A model generated the notes under the pieces. It worked only from the letters and a program-made list of their open reading frames with translations. It was not told the DNA's origin and searched no databases. This document shows, piece after piece, positions 16,323 through 25,258 of a stretch of 64,000 nt of DNA. Source of the DNA: CATQGW01 sp965242565 (lineage in GTDB: Bacteria; Chloroflexota; Dehalococcoidia; Bin125); the NCBI GenBank assembly GCA_965242565.1, contig OZ251457.1, positions 1,736,001 to 1,800,000 of the forward strand, written 5' to 3'. The position numbers and the translations under genes were made by a program. Numbering within the stretch: the first letter of the stretch is position 1; every line of letters starts with the position of its first letter.

Positions 16323-17474
16323 TTAGGCCGCGCCGACCAGCGGGTCGACGAAGCTGAGTTTCTCGAACTGGCCGTCGACGATCGGCACGGGGTCGAGGCC
16401 GAGCCAGTCCTGTAGCAGGGTGGAGTAGACGCCGCGGAAGTCGTGGTTGGGGACGAGGTCGCCCTGGTCGAGGTCCTTGGGGTTGATGCTGGGGTACTCG
16501 CCGTGCATGCCGCCGCGGACATTGGGGCCGATCACGAAGCAGCCGCCGCCTGCGCCGTGGTCGGAGCCGGAGCCGTTGTCGCGCACGCGCCGGCCGAACT
16601 CGGTGAAGAGCAGCATTGTGACGTTGTCGTCGGCCTCGTGGGCGCGTAGGTCGTCCCAGAAGTCGGCGATGGCGCGGGAGAGGTCGGTCCAGAGCTTGTC
16701 GAAGACGGGCTGCTGGTTGGCGTGGGTGTCGAAGCCGATCAGTTGGGTGTAGAAGAGGCGGGTGCCGAGGTCGGCGCAGTGGATGGTGGCAATGTCGCGC
16801 AGGCTGCGGGAGATCTGTTCGGTGCCGTATTCGACATCAGAGCTGTAGCGGCCGAGGCCTTCTTTGAGGATGTCGGCGCCCTTGAGCGCGTCGAGTCCGG
16901 TGCGTCCGAGGTATTCCTGGACGGGGCCGGTACCGATGGCGCGGCCATACATGTTGACGAAGCGTTCGAGCATTTTGTCGCGCTGCTGCTCCTGCTCGAT
17001 ACCGGTCAGCAGGCCGTAGGTGGAGAGGTCGGCGACGGAAGCGACGGGGACGCCGGGCACGACCAGCGCACGTGGCAGGCCCTGGCCGATGTAGACGCCG
17101 GTGACGGGGTTTTCGCCGGCCGGATCGAGGTCGCGAATGGCGCGGCCGGCCCAGCCCTCGGTGCCGACCTTGTTGGGCTCGCAGGTGTGCCAGATGTCCA
17201 TTGAGCGGAAGTGCGAGCGGGGCGAGTTGGGGTAGCCGACGCCGTGGATGAGGGCCATGTCGCCCTGGTCGTAGAGCTCCTTGAGTGGGGCCATGGTGGG
17301 GTGCAGGCCGAACCGGTCGTCGATCTTGAGCACCTCGTCTTCGTCGATGCACAACGCGCCGTTGCGCGCGTCGCGGTAGTGGCCGTCGGCGTAGGGCACG
17401 ACGCTGTTCATGTAGTCGTTGCCGCCGGTCAGTTGGACGACGACCAGGACGGGGTCTTTAGTGGCGGTGGTCAT
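16323..17474 (-). CDS. DUF1501 family protein
   Basis: A 383-residue member of the DUF1501 family, which has an alkaline-phosphatase/sulfatase-like fold. Typical parts are VVVQLTGGNDYMNSVVPY at the N-terminus, LFTEFGRRVRDNGSGSDHG, and FVIGPNVRGGMHGEYPSI. Members usually carry a Tat signal and are exported. This one begins directly at the core strand, and there are only 42 bases between it and the upstream gene, so no leader is hidden upstream. It follows DUF1800, its usual partner. The biochemical role of the pair is not established. Confidence 0.88.
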   Translation of the reverse strand: MTTATKDPVLVVVQLTGGNDYMNSVVPYADGHYRDARNGALCIDEDEVLKIDDRFGLHPTMAPLKELYDQGDMALIHGVGYPNSPRSHFRSMDIWHTCEPNKVGTEGWAGRAIRDLDPAGENPVTGVYIGQGLPRALVVPGVPVASVADLSTYGLLTGIEQEQQRDKMLERFVNMYGRAIGTGPVQEYLGRTGLDALKGADILKEGLGRYSSDVEYGTEQISRSLRDIATIHCADLGTRLFYTQLIGFDTHANQQPVFDKLWTDLSRAIADFWDDLRAHEADDNVTMLLFTEFGRRVRDNGSGSDHGAGGGCFVIGPNVRGGMHGEYPSINPKDLDQGDLVPNHDFRGVYSTLLQDWLGLDPVPIVDGQFEKLSFVDPLVGAA

Positions 17475-17516
17475 GGCGCAAGGCTCCGTGGGTTGTGTCT
17501 GCTCTGTTTGCTGGGG

Positions 17517-18932
17517 TTAGCCGAACTGGTACTCGGTAGTGGCGGCGATCAGGGCGAGCATTTCGCCGACGCGCTCGGAGGAGCGCTGGTGAGCGTCGCC
17601 GCCGACCCAGGAGAGCTCGCCCTCCTCGGCGGCGTGGTTGATCAGCTCGAGTCGCGTGCGCTCGGAGACATCGAGCGGACCGATCAGGTCGACGCACTGG
17701 TCGACGAGCTGGTCGGGCGTCATTTCGCTGCCGTTGGAGGCGGCGACGCGCTCGATGATGCGCTGCACGCCGGGCAGCTCGGTGTTGCTGACGCGGTCGG
17801 CGACGAAGTTGATTCTGCCGACGACGGCGCCGCTGTTGATCCAGTCGCGACCGGTCTGCCAGCCCTCGACGCTGGGCGGGTTGTGCAGGCTCTGGCCCAT
17901 GTGCGCCGATTCCTGACCGACGGCGGGCAGTTCGGGCTGCGGTCCTTGTAGGTCTTTGGTCAGGCGGAGCGTGCCGACGACGACCTCGACGGGGCTCTTG
18001 ACCTTCTCGAACATCGCCTCCTTGAAGAAGTCGGCGTTGAAGAGCGCACGCAGGACCGGCTTGAGCTCGAAGCCGGAGTCGACGAAGACGCCGGCGAGAT
18101 ACTCGATGGCCTCCGGGTCGCGCGGCGGTTCAATGTTCCAGGCGGGCACCTGGGTTTCGTCGGCGACGAAGAAATTGTAGAGGTGTCGGCAGATGAAGCG
18201 CGGGCAGGCGGGCTGTTCGAGGATGATGTCGATGATGTCGAGGCCGTCGAAGTTGCCGGTGCGGCCGAGGAAGGTTTTCTCGCCGTAGTCGTGCTCTTCG
18301 GGGCGGAACTCGTACTGGAAGAAGAAGCGGTGGTTGGGGACGCGCGGCATTTTGGGGCCGATTGTCCAGCCGGTGAAGGCGCGGGCGCACTCGAAGACGT
18401 CTTTTTCGGTGTAGTGGCCGACGCCGAGGGAGAACAGTTCGAGCAGTTCGCGGCCCCAGTTTTCGTTGGGCGCGCGCTTGTGGTTTTCGTGGTTGTCGAG
18501 CCAGTAGATCATGGCCGGGTTCTGGGCGAGCATGATCAGCAGGTCGCGGTAGTTGCCGGTGCCATGATCGCGCCACATGTCGATCTGGGCGATCAGGTGG
18601 TTGTCGTTGTCGACCTTGGAGTTGCCGGTGGCGAAGACATGGTGCCAGAAGAGGGCCATCTTCTCTTCCAGCGGGCGCTGGGTGTTGACCATGTGGAAGA
18701 GCCAGTTGGCGGCGCCGGGCGTGGTGACCGGGCCGCCGGAGGCGAGCGAGGGCATGTAGCGGAAGAGCTCGTCGATGTCGGCGCGCGGCACATCGGCGGG
18801 CGGGTCAACGAGTTCTTCGACGACGGCTTCGTAGCCCTGGGCGGCGCGGCGTTCGAGTTCGTCGCGGTCCGCGCCGAAGCCGGCGCGACGCATCAGGTGC
18901 GCCATCAGCGCGATGTCTTGTTGGTCGGCCAT
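17517..18932 (-). CDS. DUF1800 family protein
   Basis: A 471-residue DUF1800 protein. Diagnostic stretches are HLMRRAGFGADRDELERRA, MALFWHHVFATGN, NENWGRELLELFSLGVGHY, and ARAFTGWTI, followed by a C-terminal region with NPPSVEGWQTGRDWINSG. It has no signal peptide. The ATG follows GGAGGCGGCAGG. Together with DUF1501 it forms the common two-gene unit of unknown function found in many environmental bacteria, here at the head of a run that also encodes the NHL protein and a zinc dehydrogenase. Confidence 0.9.
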   Translation of the reverse strand: MADQQDIALMAHLMRRAGFGADRDELERRAAQGYEAVVEELVDPPADVPRADIDELFRYMPSLASGGPVTTPGAANWLFHMVNTQRPLEEKMALFWHHVFATGNSKVDNDNHLIAQIDMWRDHGTGNYRDLLIMLAQNPAMIYWLDNHENHKRAPNENWGRELLELFSLGVGHYTEKDVFECARAFTGWTIGPKMPRVPNHRFFFQYEFRPEEHDYGEKTFLGRTGNFDGLDIIDIILEQPACPRFICRHLYNFFVADETQVPAWNIEPPRDPEAIEYLAGVFVDSGFELKPVLRALFNADFFKEAMFEKVKSPVEVVVGTLRLTKDLQGPQPELPAVGQESAHMGQSLHNPPSVEGWQTGRDWINSGAVVGRINFVADRVSNTELPGVQRIIERVAASNGSEMTPDQLVDQCVDLIGPLDVSERTRLELINHAAEEGELSWVGGDAHQRSSERVGEMLALIAATTEYQFG

Positions 18933-19018
18933 CCTGCCGCCTCCGAATCCTGCGGCCGCACACGGCCGCCGCCTTTGCGCGCAATGTACAGAATTCCGAG
19001 CGCGCTTGTCGGCGGCGG

Positions 19019-20080
19019 CTATCTTTGGGCCAATTGCACAGTCCGACCGGTCGCCGCGGACTCTCGCACGGCGTCGAGCGCGATCTGGGAGTGCAAGCCG
19101 TCGAGGAAGTTCGGCGAGGGCGAGAAGCCCGCGTCGATGCCCTCTGCGAAGGCGCGGATCAGCTGCGTCGACGCGCCCAGCGCGCCGCCCGCCGTCTGAT
19201 CCGGCTGGTCTGTCTGGGGTTCGATCGTGGAGTAGCCGTCCTGGCCGGCGCGGCCGAGCGCCGCTTCGCCCTCGGTCAGCATGCTGCCCGGCGATGTCGC
19301 CAGAATGACTCCTTCGGAGCCGGTGATTACGATGCGCAGTCCGAGCGGCGGATCCGAGACCCAGGAGAGCGTCAGCGCCGCGATTCCGCCGGCGGCGAAG
19401 GTGAAGTCGGCGCTGACGTGATCCTCGCTGACCAGTCCCGGCTCCAGATTTTCAGGCGGGAACGATGCAGTTCGCGCGGAGACCGTCACCAGGTCGCCGA
19501 ACCACTGCCGCAGGCGATCGATGGCGTGAGAACCCAGCTCGTTCAGGATTCCTCCGCCGTGTGCGGGGTCCAGCCGCCAGGGGCGTTCCAGTTGTTGGAG
19601 CGGGTTGGTGGTCTGTAGGTCTACGCTCACGTGCCGCAGAGCGCCGATCGCGCCCTGGTTCAGCAATTTCGCGATTTGGAGGCGGAGCGGCGCGAAGCGG
19701 AACTCGAAGTTCAGCATCGCCGTTCGGTCGCTTGCTTCGGCTGCCGCCAGCAGCGCTCGGGCGTCGGCGGCGTTGGTCGCGAAGGGCTTGTCGCAGAGCA
19801 CATGTTTGCCCGCTGCGAAGGCGGCGCGGCACAACTCCGGATGCAGGTGGGACGGGGTGTGGATCGCGACTGCGTCGATCTCCGGTCGGTTGATCAGCGC
19901 TATCGGGTCGTGCGTGGCGAACGGGATTTCGAGCCGTGCGGCCTCCGCCACCGCCCAGTGCGGACGGCGGCTCCAGAGTCCTGCGACTTCCCAGCCGGCC
20001 GCGCGAAACGCCGGGGCTGAGACCCGCGCGCCCCAGCCGGCCCCGAGGATGCCCACTCGCCGCGGCGGGTTTGCGTTCAT
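19019..20080 (-). CDS. Gfo/Idh/MocA family NAD(P)-dependent oxidoreductase
   Basis: A 353-residue two-domain dehydrogenase. The N-terminal Rossmann motif is GILGAGWGARVSAPAF. The family lysine is in VLCDKPFATNAADARALL, and the second domain starts with LNFEFRFAPLRL. A His is present in HGGGILNELGSHAIDRL, a typical active-site segment. Such enzymes act on sugars, inositols or related polyols; the substrate is not determinable. The start codon directly abuts GCGGAAG, so ribosome binding is unusual. Confidence 0.9.
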   Translation of the reverse strand: MNANPPRRVGILGAGWGARVSAPAFRAAGWEVAGLWSRRPHWAVAEAARLEIPFATHDPIALINRPEIDAVAIHTPSHLHPELCRAAFAAGKHVLCDKPFATNAADARALLAAAEASDRTAMLNFEFRFAPLRLQIAKLLNQGAIGALRHVSVDLQTTNPLQQLERPWRLDPAHGGGILNELGSHAIDRLRQWFGDLVTVSARTASFPPENLEPGLVSEDHVSADFTFAAGGIAALTLSWVSDPPLGLRIVITGSEGVILATSPGSMLTEGEAALGRAGQDGYSTIEPQTDQPDQTAGGALGASTQLIRAFAEGIDAGFSPSPNFLDGLHSQIALDAVRESAATGRTVQLAQR

Positions 20081-20123
20081 CTTCCGCGCCTTGCAGCTCC
20101 GTGCCGCTCGCTGTGACCGCTAC

Positions 20124-20129
20124 AGGCTA
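20124..20129 (-). promoter_or_regulatory. Putative -10 element for the Gfo/Idh/MocA gene
   Basis: Minus-strand TAGCCTGTAG gives TAGCCT 43 bases before the ATG at 20080, a TAnnCT match. Confidence 0.35.
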
Positions 20130-20198
20130 GACGCGGCGGCGGCGGACGGGATCGAGGCGCTCGGTGAGGACATCGCAGGCTTCGGACATTGCGGGGGC

Positions 20199-20993
20199 TT
20201 ACTTGCCTTCGAGGAGGGCTTGGAGGCCTTGGCCGAGTTGGGCGTAGCCGGCCTGGAGGAGGAAGCGGTCCCAGCCGATGCAGAAGTGGCGGACGCCCAT
20301 GTCGATGTAGCGCTGGGCCTGCTCGACGGCGCCGATTTCGATGCGGGGGGCGACGCCGTACTCGAGCGACTTTTGGATGACGAGCTCTTCGTTGGCGCGG
20401 ATTTCGTCGGGCTCGGCCGGGCGACCGAGGGAGAAGCCGAAGTCGCTGGGGCCCCATTGGGTCATGTCGATGCGGAGGTCGCGGGCTTTGGCGAGGATGG
20501 CGTCGATGGCGTCGACTGCGACTTTCTTTTCGATCATGATCACGGTCACGATCGAGTCGAGGTCCTCGGCATAGCCGCCGGACTGGTAGCCGGCGAGGGC
20601 GGGGCGGCGGGTTTTGACGCCCATGCGGCCCTGGCGCTGGGGGTTGTCGGGGCGGACGGCCTGGTGGATGCGCTCGACGTCGTCGGGCGTGCGGATGTCG
20701 GTGAAGAGGACGGCTTTGAAGCCTGCGCCGAGGGCGGCCTGGGCCCAGAAGGTCTCGTTGGCCTGGTCGAGCTTGATCATCAGCGGCAGGTTGCCGCACT
20801 GCCCGGCGCGGGCGAGGTGGTAGAGCAGGCGCATGTCGAACGTGGAATACTCCGCCACGTATTCGGCGTAGTCGAAAACGCCGGCGTCGCCGATGATTTC
20901 GGGGATGTCGGGGTCGTTGAAGAGGAAGTGGGTGCCGATCGTGGATTTGCCGGCGTCGAGCTTCTCTCGCAGCGTGTTGGGCATCACGGCCAT
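20199..20993 (-). CDS. HpcH/HpaI aldolase/citrate lyase family protein
   Basis: A 264-residue TIM-barrel protein of the HpcH/HpaI class II aldolase superfamily. It has the early segment STIGTHFLFNDPDIPEIIGD, the central ALGAGFKAVLFTDIRTPDD, and VTVIMIEKKVAVDAIDAIL, in which the Glu of IEKK is the usual metal ligand. The GPSDFGFSLG segment is where the second acidic ligand sits. Such enzymes cleave or form 2-keto-acid adducts. AGAGGAG precedes the start. Its position next to hydroxyacid and sugar-type dehydrogenases fits carbohydrate or aromatic catabolism. Confidence 0.85.
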   Translation of the reverse strand: MAVMPNTLREKLDAGKSTIGTHFLFNDPDIPEIIGDAGVFDYAEYVAEYSTFDMRLLYHLARAGQCGNLPLMIKLDQANETFWAQAALGAGFKAVLFTDIRTPDDVERIHQAVRPDNPQRQGRMGVKTRRPALAGYQSGGYAEDLDSIVTVIMIEKKVAVDAIDAILAKARDLRIDMTQWGPSDFGFSLGRPAEPDEIRANEELVIQKSLEYGVAPRIEIGAVEQAQRYIDMGVRHFCIGWDRFLLQAGYAQLGQGLQALLEGK

Positions 20994-21040
20994 AGGTCAT
21001 CTCCTCTGAGCATTTCTGCGCAACCTTGGGCGCCACCGTC

Positions 21041-21046
21041 AGGCTA
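21041..21046 (-). promoter_or_regulatory. Putative -10 element for the aldolase gene
   Basis: Minus-strand CTAGCCTGACGG gives TAGCCT 47 bases before the ATG at 20993. Confidence 0.35.
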
Positions 21047-21093
21047 GAGCACGCTCTCGCCGTGCGGGGGCGGCGGGCCGCAGGTGGGTGGGG

Positions 21094-21099
21094 TAGGAT
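21094..21099 (+). promoter_or_regulatory. Putative -10 element of a leaderless gene
   Basis: TAGGAT lies six bases before the ATG at 21106 and no Shine-Dalgarno is present. This spacing places the transcription start at or next to the A of ATG. Confidence 0.4.
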
Positions 21100-21105
21100 G
21101 GCATC

Positions 21106-21465
21106 ATGACGACTCGCGCCAGCTACCACGTTGAGACGGCGAATGTCTTCCTCGCGCACGCGCACGCCTCTCTCAGGGAGGGCGACCTCCTACAGGCGTC
21201 GGAGAAGGGCTGGGGCGCGGCGTCGCGGATGGTCAAGGCGGTCGCGGAAACGCGCGGCTGGAGGAACAGCACGCACGGGCATCTGTACAACGTCATCAAC
21301 CGGCTGGCGGAGGAGACCGGTGACCAGCGGGTCCGAATCCTCTTCCGCTCGGCCAGCGCACTGCACCAGAACTTCTACGAGGGGTACATGCCCGTTGAGA
21401 CCGTCGCCGACGCTCTCAACGATGTCGAGGAGATCACCGACCTGTTGGCGGCGTTCGTCGACTGA
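21106..21465 (+). CDS. PaREP1/HEPN-like small protein
   Basis: A 119-residue all-helical protein. The segment LREGDLLQASEKGWGAASRM followed by VKAVAETRGW and THGHLY resembles the PaREP1/PaREP8 group of HEPN-like proteins. Some HEPN proteins are RNases in toxin-antitoxin or defence modules, others are scaffolds. The RxxxxH motif expected of active HEPN RNases is not clear, and no nucleotidyltransferase partner is adjacent. It appears to be translated without a Shine-Dalgarno (see the element at 21094). Confidence 0.65.
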   Translation: MTTRASYHVETANVFLAHAHASLREGDLLQASEKGWGAASRMVKAVAETRGWRNSTHGHLYNVINRLAEETGDQRVRILFRSASALHQNFYEGYMPVETVADALNDVEEITDLLAAFVD

Positions 21466-21494
21466 GCGGCGGGAACGCCACGCGGCGCTTCCGG

Positions 21495-22457
21495 CTAGTA
21501 CCACTTGCGCTTGTCGACGATGTTGAGGAACTCCCGGCCGTCCAGCAGGCGGCGGGCGTTTTCGAGGATGAGCTCGTAGCGGCGCTCGGGGAGGTCGGCT
21601 GCGTCGGCGACGGCGATGTGGGGGGTGATGAGGACGTTTTCCATGTGCCAGAGCGGGTGGTCCTCCGGCAGCGGCTCCTGCTCGAAGACGTCGAGGGCTG
21701 CGCCGGCGATTTCGCCTTGCTCCAGGGCTGCGACGAGGTCGTCCAGCCGCGCGGTCAGGCCGCGTCCGATGTTGATGAAGCAGGCGGTGGGCTTCATTGC
21801 GCGGAAGCGGGCGGCGTTCCACATAAACTCCGTTTCGGGGGTGTGGGGAACGGTGGTGACGACGAAGTCGGCTTCGGGCAGGTGGGCGTCGAGCTGGCCG
21901 GGCGGGATGAGTTCGGCGGGCGCGTCGTGTTCGGGGCGCGGATCAACGCCGATGACGCGAGCGCCGAAGGCGGCGCAGAGGCGGGCGGTTTCGGCGCCGA
22001 TGCCGCCGACGCCGTTGATTAAGACGGTCGCCTCGGCGAGGTTGAGGTAGCCGCGTTTGCGGGCGTGTTTGTCCCAGCGGCGCTCGGCCTGGGCGGCGCT
22101 CCAGTAGGGCAGGCCGCGGGCGAGAGCGAGCATGAACATCATGATGTGCTGGGCGATGTGGTCGGAGTAGATGCCGCGGGGGTTGCTGACGACGACGGGG
22201 TGCTCGGCGAGTTCGGGGTGGTAGTAGCCCACGGGAGGCCCGGCGAAGGGGTTTTGGAGGAGGCGGAGGCGCTCGACGGTCGGCAGCAGATCGGGACCGA
22301 CGCCGCCGTACGCGGCGTCGGCGTCGACCAGCTCGCGCGCGGCGGTTTCGTCGTCTTCGGCGATGACGACTTCAAGGTCGGGCAGTTCGCCCGCCATTGC
22401 GCGCGCCCAGTTGCGGATGTCGTCGTCGATGGGCGGGAGGAAGACGTACTTGGTCAT
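21495..22457 (-). CDS. D-2-hydroxyacid dehydrogenase family protein
   Basis: A 320-residue NAD-dependent dehydrogenase. The nucleotide-binding motif is in GVGGIGAETARLCAAFGARV with Asp in VIGVDPRPE. The catalytic Arg is in CFINIGRGLTARLDDL, the Glu in DVFEQEPLPEDHPLW and the His in VLITPHIA. It overlaps the upstream hydroxyacid dehydrogenase by four bases (ATGA), so the two are co-translated. Members reduce 2-keto acids such as glyoxylate or hydroxypyruvate; which one is used here is not clear. Confidence 0.92.
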   Translation of the reverse strand: MTKYVFLPPIDDDIRNWARAMAGELPDLEVVIAEDDETAARELVDADAAYGGVGPDLLPTVERLRLLQNPFAGPPVGYYHPELAEHPVVVSNPRGIYSDHIAQHIMMFMLALARGLPYWSAAQAERRWDKHARKRGYLNLAEATVLINGVGGIGAETARLCAAFGARVIGVDPRPEHDAPAELIPPGQLDAHLPEADFVVTTVPHTPETEFMWNAARFRAMKPTACFINIGRGLTARLDDLVAALEQGEIAGAALDVFEQEPLPEDHPLWHMENVLITPHIAVADAADLPERRYELILENARRLLDGREFLNIVDKRKWY

Positions 22458-23416
22458 TGGAGGACGGAGGGGTTGACGATGGCGGGCGGGGTTTGGCCGC
22501 CGACGACGGCGGCGACGTTTTGGCAGGCGAGTTTGCGCATGGCGTAGCGGGTTTCCTCGGTGGCGGTGCCGATGTGGGGGAAGCTGATCACGTTGGGGAG
22601 GGCGACGATCGGCTCGTCGGGCTGGGGCGGCTCCTGTTCGAGCACGTCAAGGCCGGCGCCGGCGATTTGGTCGGCTTCGAGGGCGCGTTGGAGGGCGCGC
22701 TGGTCGACGGTGCCGCCGCGGGAGGTGTTGATCAGGTAGGCGGTGGGCTTCATCAGGCTGAGTTCGCGCTCGCCGACGACATGGCGGGAGCTGTCGTTGA
22801 GGTCGGTGTGGACGGAGACGAAGTCGGACTCGCGGAGGAGGTCGTCGAGTTCGCGGCGCTCGGCGGGCGGGGCAGCGGCGGGCGCGTCGTCGAAGATGTC
22901 GTACCAGAGCACCTGCATGCCGAAGGCGTTCATGCGGCGGGCGACTTCGCGTCCAATACGTCCGAAGCCGATCACGCCGAAGGTTTTGCCCTGCGGGTCG
23001 TGGGCGAGGGCGGGCTGGCGCTCGCGGCGTCCCCAAGCGCCGCTGCGGTTGTAGACCTCGAAGCCCATCAGGCCGCGCGAGAGCATCAGCATGAAGGCGG
23101 TGGTGAGGTCGGCGACGGCGTCGTTGAGCACGCCGGGCGTGTTGCAGAGGGCGACGCCGTGGGCGGTGAGCAGGTCGACGTCGAAGGCGTCGTAGCCGAC
23201 GGAGGTGGTGGCGACGACCTTGAGGTCGGGCGCGGCGGCGAGCAGTTCGTCGTCAACGCGGATCAGCGGGTTGAGCAGGATGCCGTCGGCGCCGGTTGCG
23301 GCTGCGATGAAGTCGGCGCGGTCGGTTCCGGGCGGGACGATGGTGACGTCGCCGGCGGCGGCGAGGATGTCGTGGAGTTCGTCTTCGACGGGCACGGCCT
23401 GGATGATCTTGGGCAT
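22454..23416 (-). CDS. D-2-hydroxyacid dehydrogenase (glyoxylate/hydroxypyruvate reductase-like)
   Basis: A 320-residue dehydrogenase, first gene of a two-gene operon. It has GFGRIGREVARRMNAFGMQV for NAD binding, AYLINTSRGGTVDQRALQRA with the catalytic Arg, DVLEQEPPQPDEPI with Glu and ISFPHIGTAT with His. I choose the ATG at 23416, which has AAAGGACC upstream; an in-frame extension to 23512 overlaps the divergent binding-protein gene and is not supported. Two different D-2-hydroxyacid dehydrogenases in tandem suggest related substrates. Confidence 0.92.
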   Translation of the reverse strand: MPKIIQAVPVEDELHDILAAAGDVTIVPPGTDRADFIAAATGADGILLNPLIRVDDELLAAAPDLKVVATTSVGYDAFDVDLLTAHGVALCNTPGVLNDAVADLTTAFMLMLSRGLMGFEVYNRSGAWGRRERQPALAHDPQGKTFGVIGFGRIGREVARRMNAFGMQVLWYDIFDDAPAAAPPAERRELDDLLRESDFVSVHTDLNDSSRHVVGERELSLMKPTAYLINTSRGGTVDQRALQRALEADQIAGAGLDVLEQEPPQPDEPIVALPNVISFPHIGTATEETRYAMRKLACQNVAAVVGGQTPPAIVNPSVLQ

Positions 23417-23510
23417 GGACAATGGTCCTTTCGGGAAGCGGGTCAACTTGGCGCGCGTCTGATAATGGTAGGGGCTGCGGCTCGCAGTTCCCGACAGGAG
23501 AGGGATCGGC

Positions 23511-25139
23511 ATGTCATCGAGGGGCTATTGGGAGCGGATGCGCCGGACGCGGCTGAGTCGTCGTGCGCTGCTGCGCGGCGCGGCGCGGGCGGGCATCGGC
23601 GCGGCCGGGCTGGCGCTGGTGGGCTGCGGCGAGGACGAGCCGAGCGCGACAACGGCGCGGCGCGGCGGCAGGGCCCGGGGCGCGCAGATCGAGGAGATGA
23701 TCGGCAATTTCGGGATGGACCCGCATACCTCGCTCGAGCAGTCGGGGTTGTGGCGAATGATCTTCGACCCGCTGATCGCGACCGCGCCGGACGGGGTGAT
23801 CGATCAGGCCGCGTCGCTGGCGGAGCGGCACGAGTTCGCCGACGAGACGACGATCATCTTCCGTCTGCGCGAGGGGGTGCGCTTTCACGACGGGACGGAG
23901 TTCGACGGCGAGGCGGTGCGCTACAACCTGACGCGGGCGGTGGATCCGGCGCTGGCGGGCGGCGGGGTCTACGCGGCGGCCTTTGGGCAGATCGAGCGGA
24001 TCGATGTGCATGATCGGCGCATGGTGGGGTTCGATCTGGCGGCCCCCAATGCGGCGCTGCTGACGAATCTGCAAGAGCGCGGCGGGCTGATGCTGTCGCC
24101 GAGCCACGCGGAAGCGAACGACGCGGAGACATTGCGGACCTCGCCAGTCGGCACGGGTCCGTACCGCCTGAGTCGGTGGATCGCGGGAGAGACAACGCGG
24201 CTCGAGGCGTTTGAGCAGTACTGGCGGCGGCGCTCCGACGGCGGGCGATATGCGCTGTTGGACGAGTTCGCGCTGGTACCGATTGCGGATCCGGACGAGC
24301 GGGCGGCGGCGGTGCGGAACGGCGATGTGGAATTCGCGATCATGCCGGAAGATCGGGCGGTCGATGAGCTGCTGGAGGCGGATGATCTGGAGGTATCGAC
24401 GCGCTCGGGCTACGGCCATGTTTCGTGGTACGCCAATCATGCGCTGCCGCCGGCCGACAACGTCGATTTCCGCCGCGCGCTGCTTTACGGCTGGGACAAG
24501 CGGGGCATCAGCGAGCGCTTTTTCGGCGGGCGGGCTGAATCAGCGGCGTCGCTGTTCACCCCGGCATCGTGGGCTTACCGCCCTGCGGCGGGGTATCCCA
24601 CGGAGTACGACCGTGCGAAAGCGCAGGAACTGATGGCGCGATCGGGCGTGGCGGAAGAGGATCGCGTGCTGGAGATCGCACCGGTCGACGAGGTGATGGG
24701 GCGCTGGCTGGCGGCGATAGCGGAGGACTGGCAGGCGTTGGGCATGCGCACGGTGATCGCGCCGGTCGCGGATGCGACGGTCCGTCCGTGGAAGAATCTG
24801 GGGCAGCCGGGCGATCTGCACCTGCTGGCGATCGGCGGGCACCGCGGCGAGCCGGACACGACGGCGCGGCTGGCGCTGACTCAGAGCGGCGCATGGAACC
24901 TCGGCGCTGCGCCGACTCCGGAGCTGGAGGCGCTGGTTGATCGGGCGATCCGCAGCTATGACCGCGAAGAACGGCGGGAGATCTACGGGCGCATCCAGGA
25001 TTTGCACGCGGAGCATCTGTACAGCGTGCTGCCGGGGCTCTACATCGCAAGCTACGGCGTGAGCCGCGCCAGCGTGACCGGGCTCGGCTGGGATTTGAAC
25101 GGGATCGAGTCGTACACGGAGTTGGGTCGGCGGAGCTGA
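23511..25139 (+). CDS. Family 5 extracellular solute-binding lipoprotein
   Basis: A 542-residue SBP_bac_5 protein with the same type of leader as the two at the left end: TRLSRRALLR (13-22) and a lipobox ending at Cys39. It lacks the long Gln-rich linker, with only about 20 residues between Cys39 and the domain. Domain landmarks are MDPHTSLEQSGLWRMIFDPL, VRFHDGTEFDGEAVRYNLTRA and VGTGPYRLSRW. AGGAGAGGG precedes the ATG. No permease genes adjoin it, so it may feed one of the transporters encoded elsewhere. Neighbouring hydroxyacid dehydrogenases could process the imported compound. Confidence 0.92.
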   Translation: MSSRGYWERMRRTRLSRRALLRGAARAGIGAAGLALVGCGEDEPSATTARRGGRARGAQIEEMIGNFGMDPHTSLEQSGLWRMIFDPLIATAPDGVIDQAASLAERHEFADETTIIFRLREGVRFHDGTEFDGEAVRYNLTRAVDPALAGGGVYAAAFGQIERIDVHDRRMVGFDLAAPNAALLTNLQERGGLMLSPSHAEANDAETLRTSPVGTGPYRLSRWIAGETTRLEAFEQYWRRRSDGGRYALLDEFALVPIADPDERAAAVRNGDVEFAIMPEDRAVDELLEADDLEVSTRSGYGHVSWYANHALPPADNVDFRRALLYGWDKRGISERFFGGRAESAASLFTPASWAYRPAAGYPTEYDRAKAQELMARSGVAEEDRVLEIAPVDEVMGRWLAAIAEDWQALGMRTVIAPVADATVRPWKNLGQPGDLHLLAIGGHRGEPDTTARLALTQSGAWNLGAAPTPELEALVDRAIRSYDREERREIYGRIQDLHAEHLYSVLPGLYIASYGVSRASVTGLGWDLNGIESYTELGRRS

Positions 25140-25169
25140 GGGAGGGAGTGGTGAGTGCGATGATGGTGC

Positions 25170-25235
25170 TGTTTACGTCGAGATACCCGCGGCAAGCGCG
25201 GGTATGACGGGGAGTGGAGGGGGTATGACGGGGGT
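25170..25235. repeat. Intergenic hairpin element, ATACCC class, with half-site
   Basis: TTTACGTCGAG is followed by arms ATACCCGCG and CGCGGGTAT around GCAAG, then GACGG. A half-site GGGTATGACGG follows about 15 bases later. It lies between the ends of two convergent genes. Confidence 0.8.
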
Positions 25236-25258
25236 GTGGACTGGGCCCAAGCGGCGGA

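Noticed and set aside
23417..23512. N-terminal extension of the second D-2-hydroxyacid dehydrogenase
   Set aside because: It overlaps the divergent binding-protein start, and the ATG at 23416 has a Shine-Dalgarno and fits the family N-terminus.
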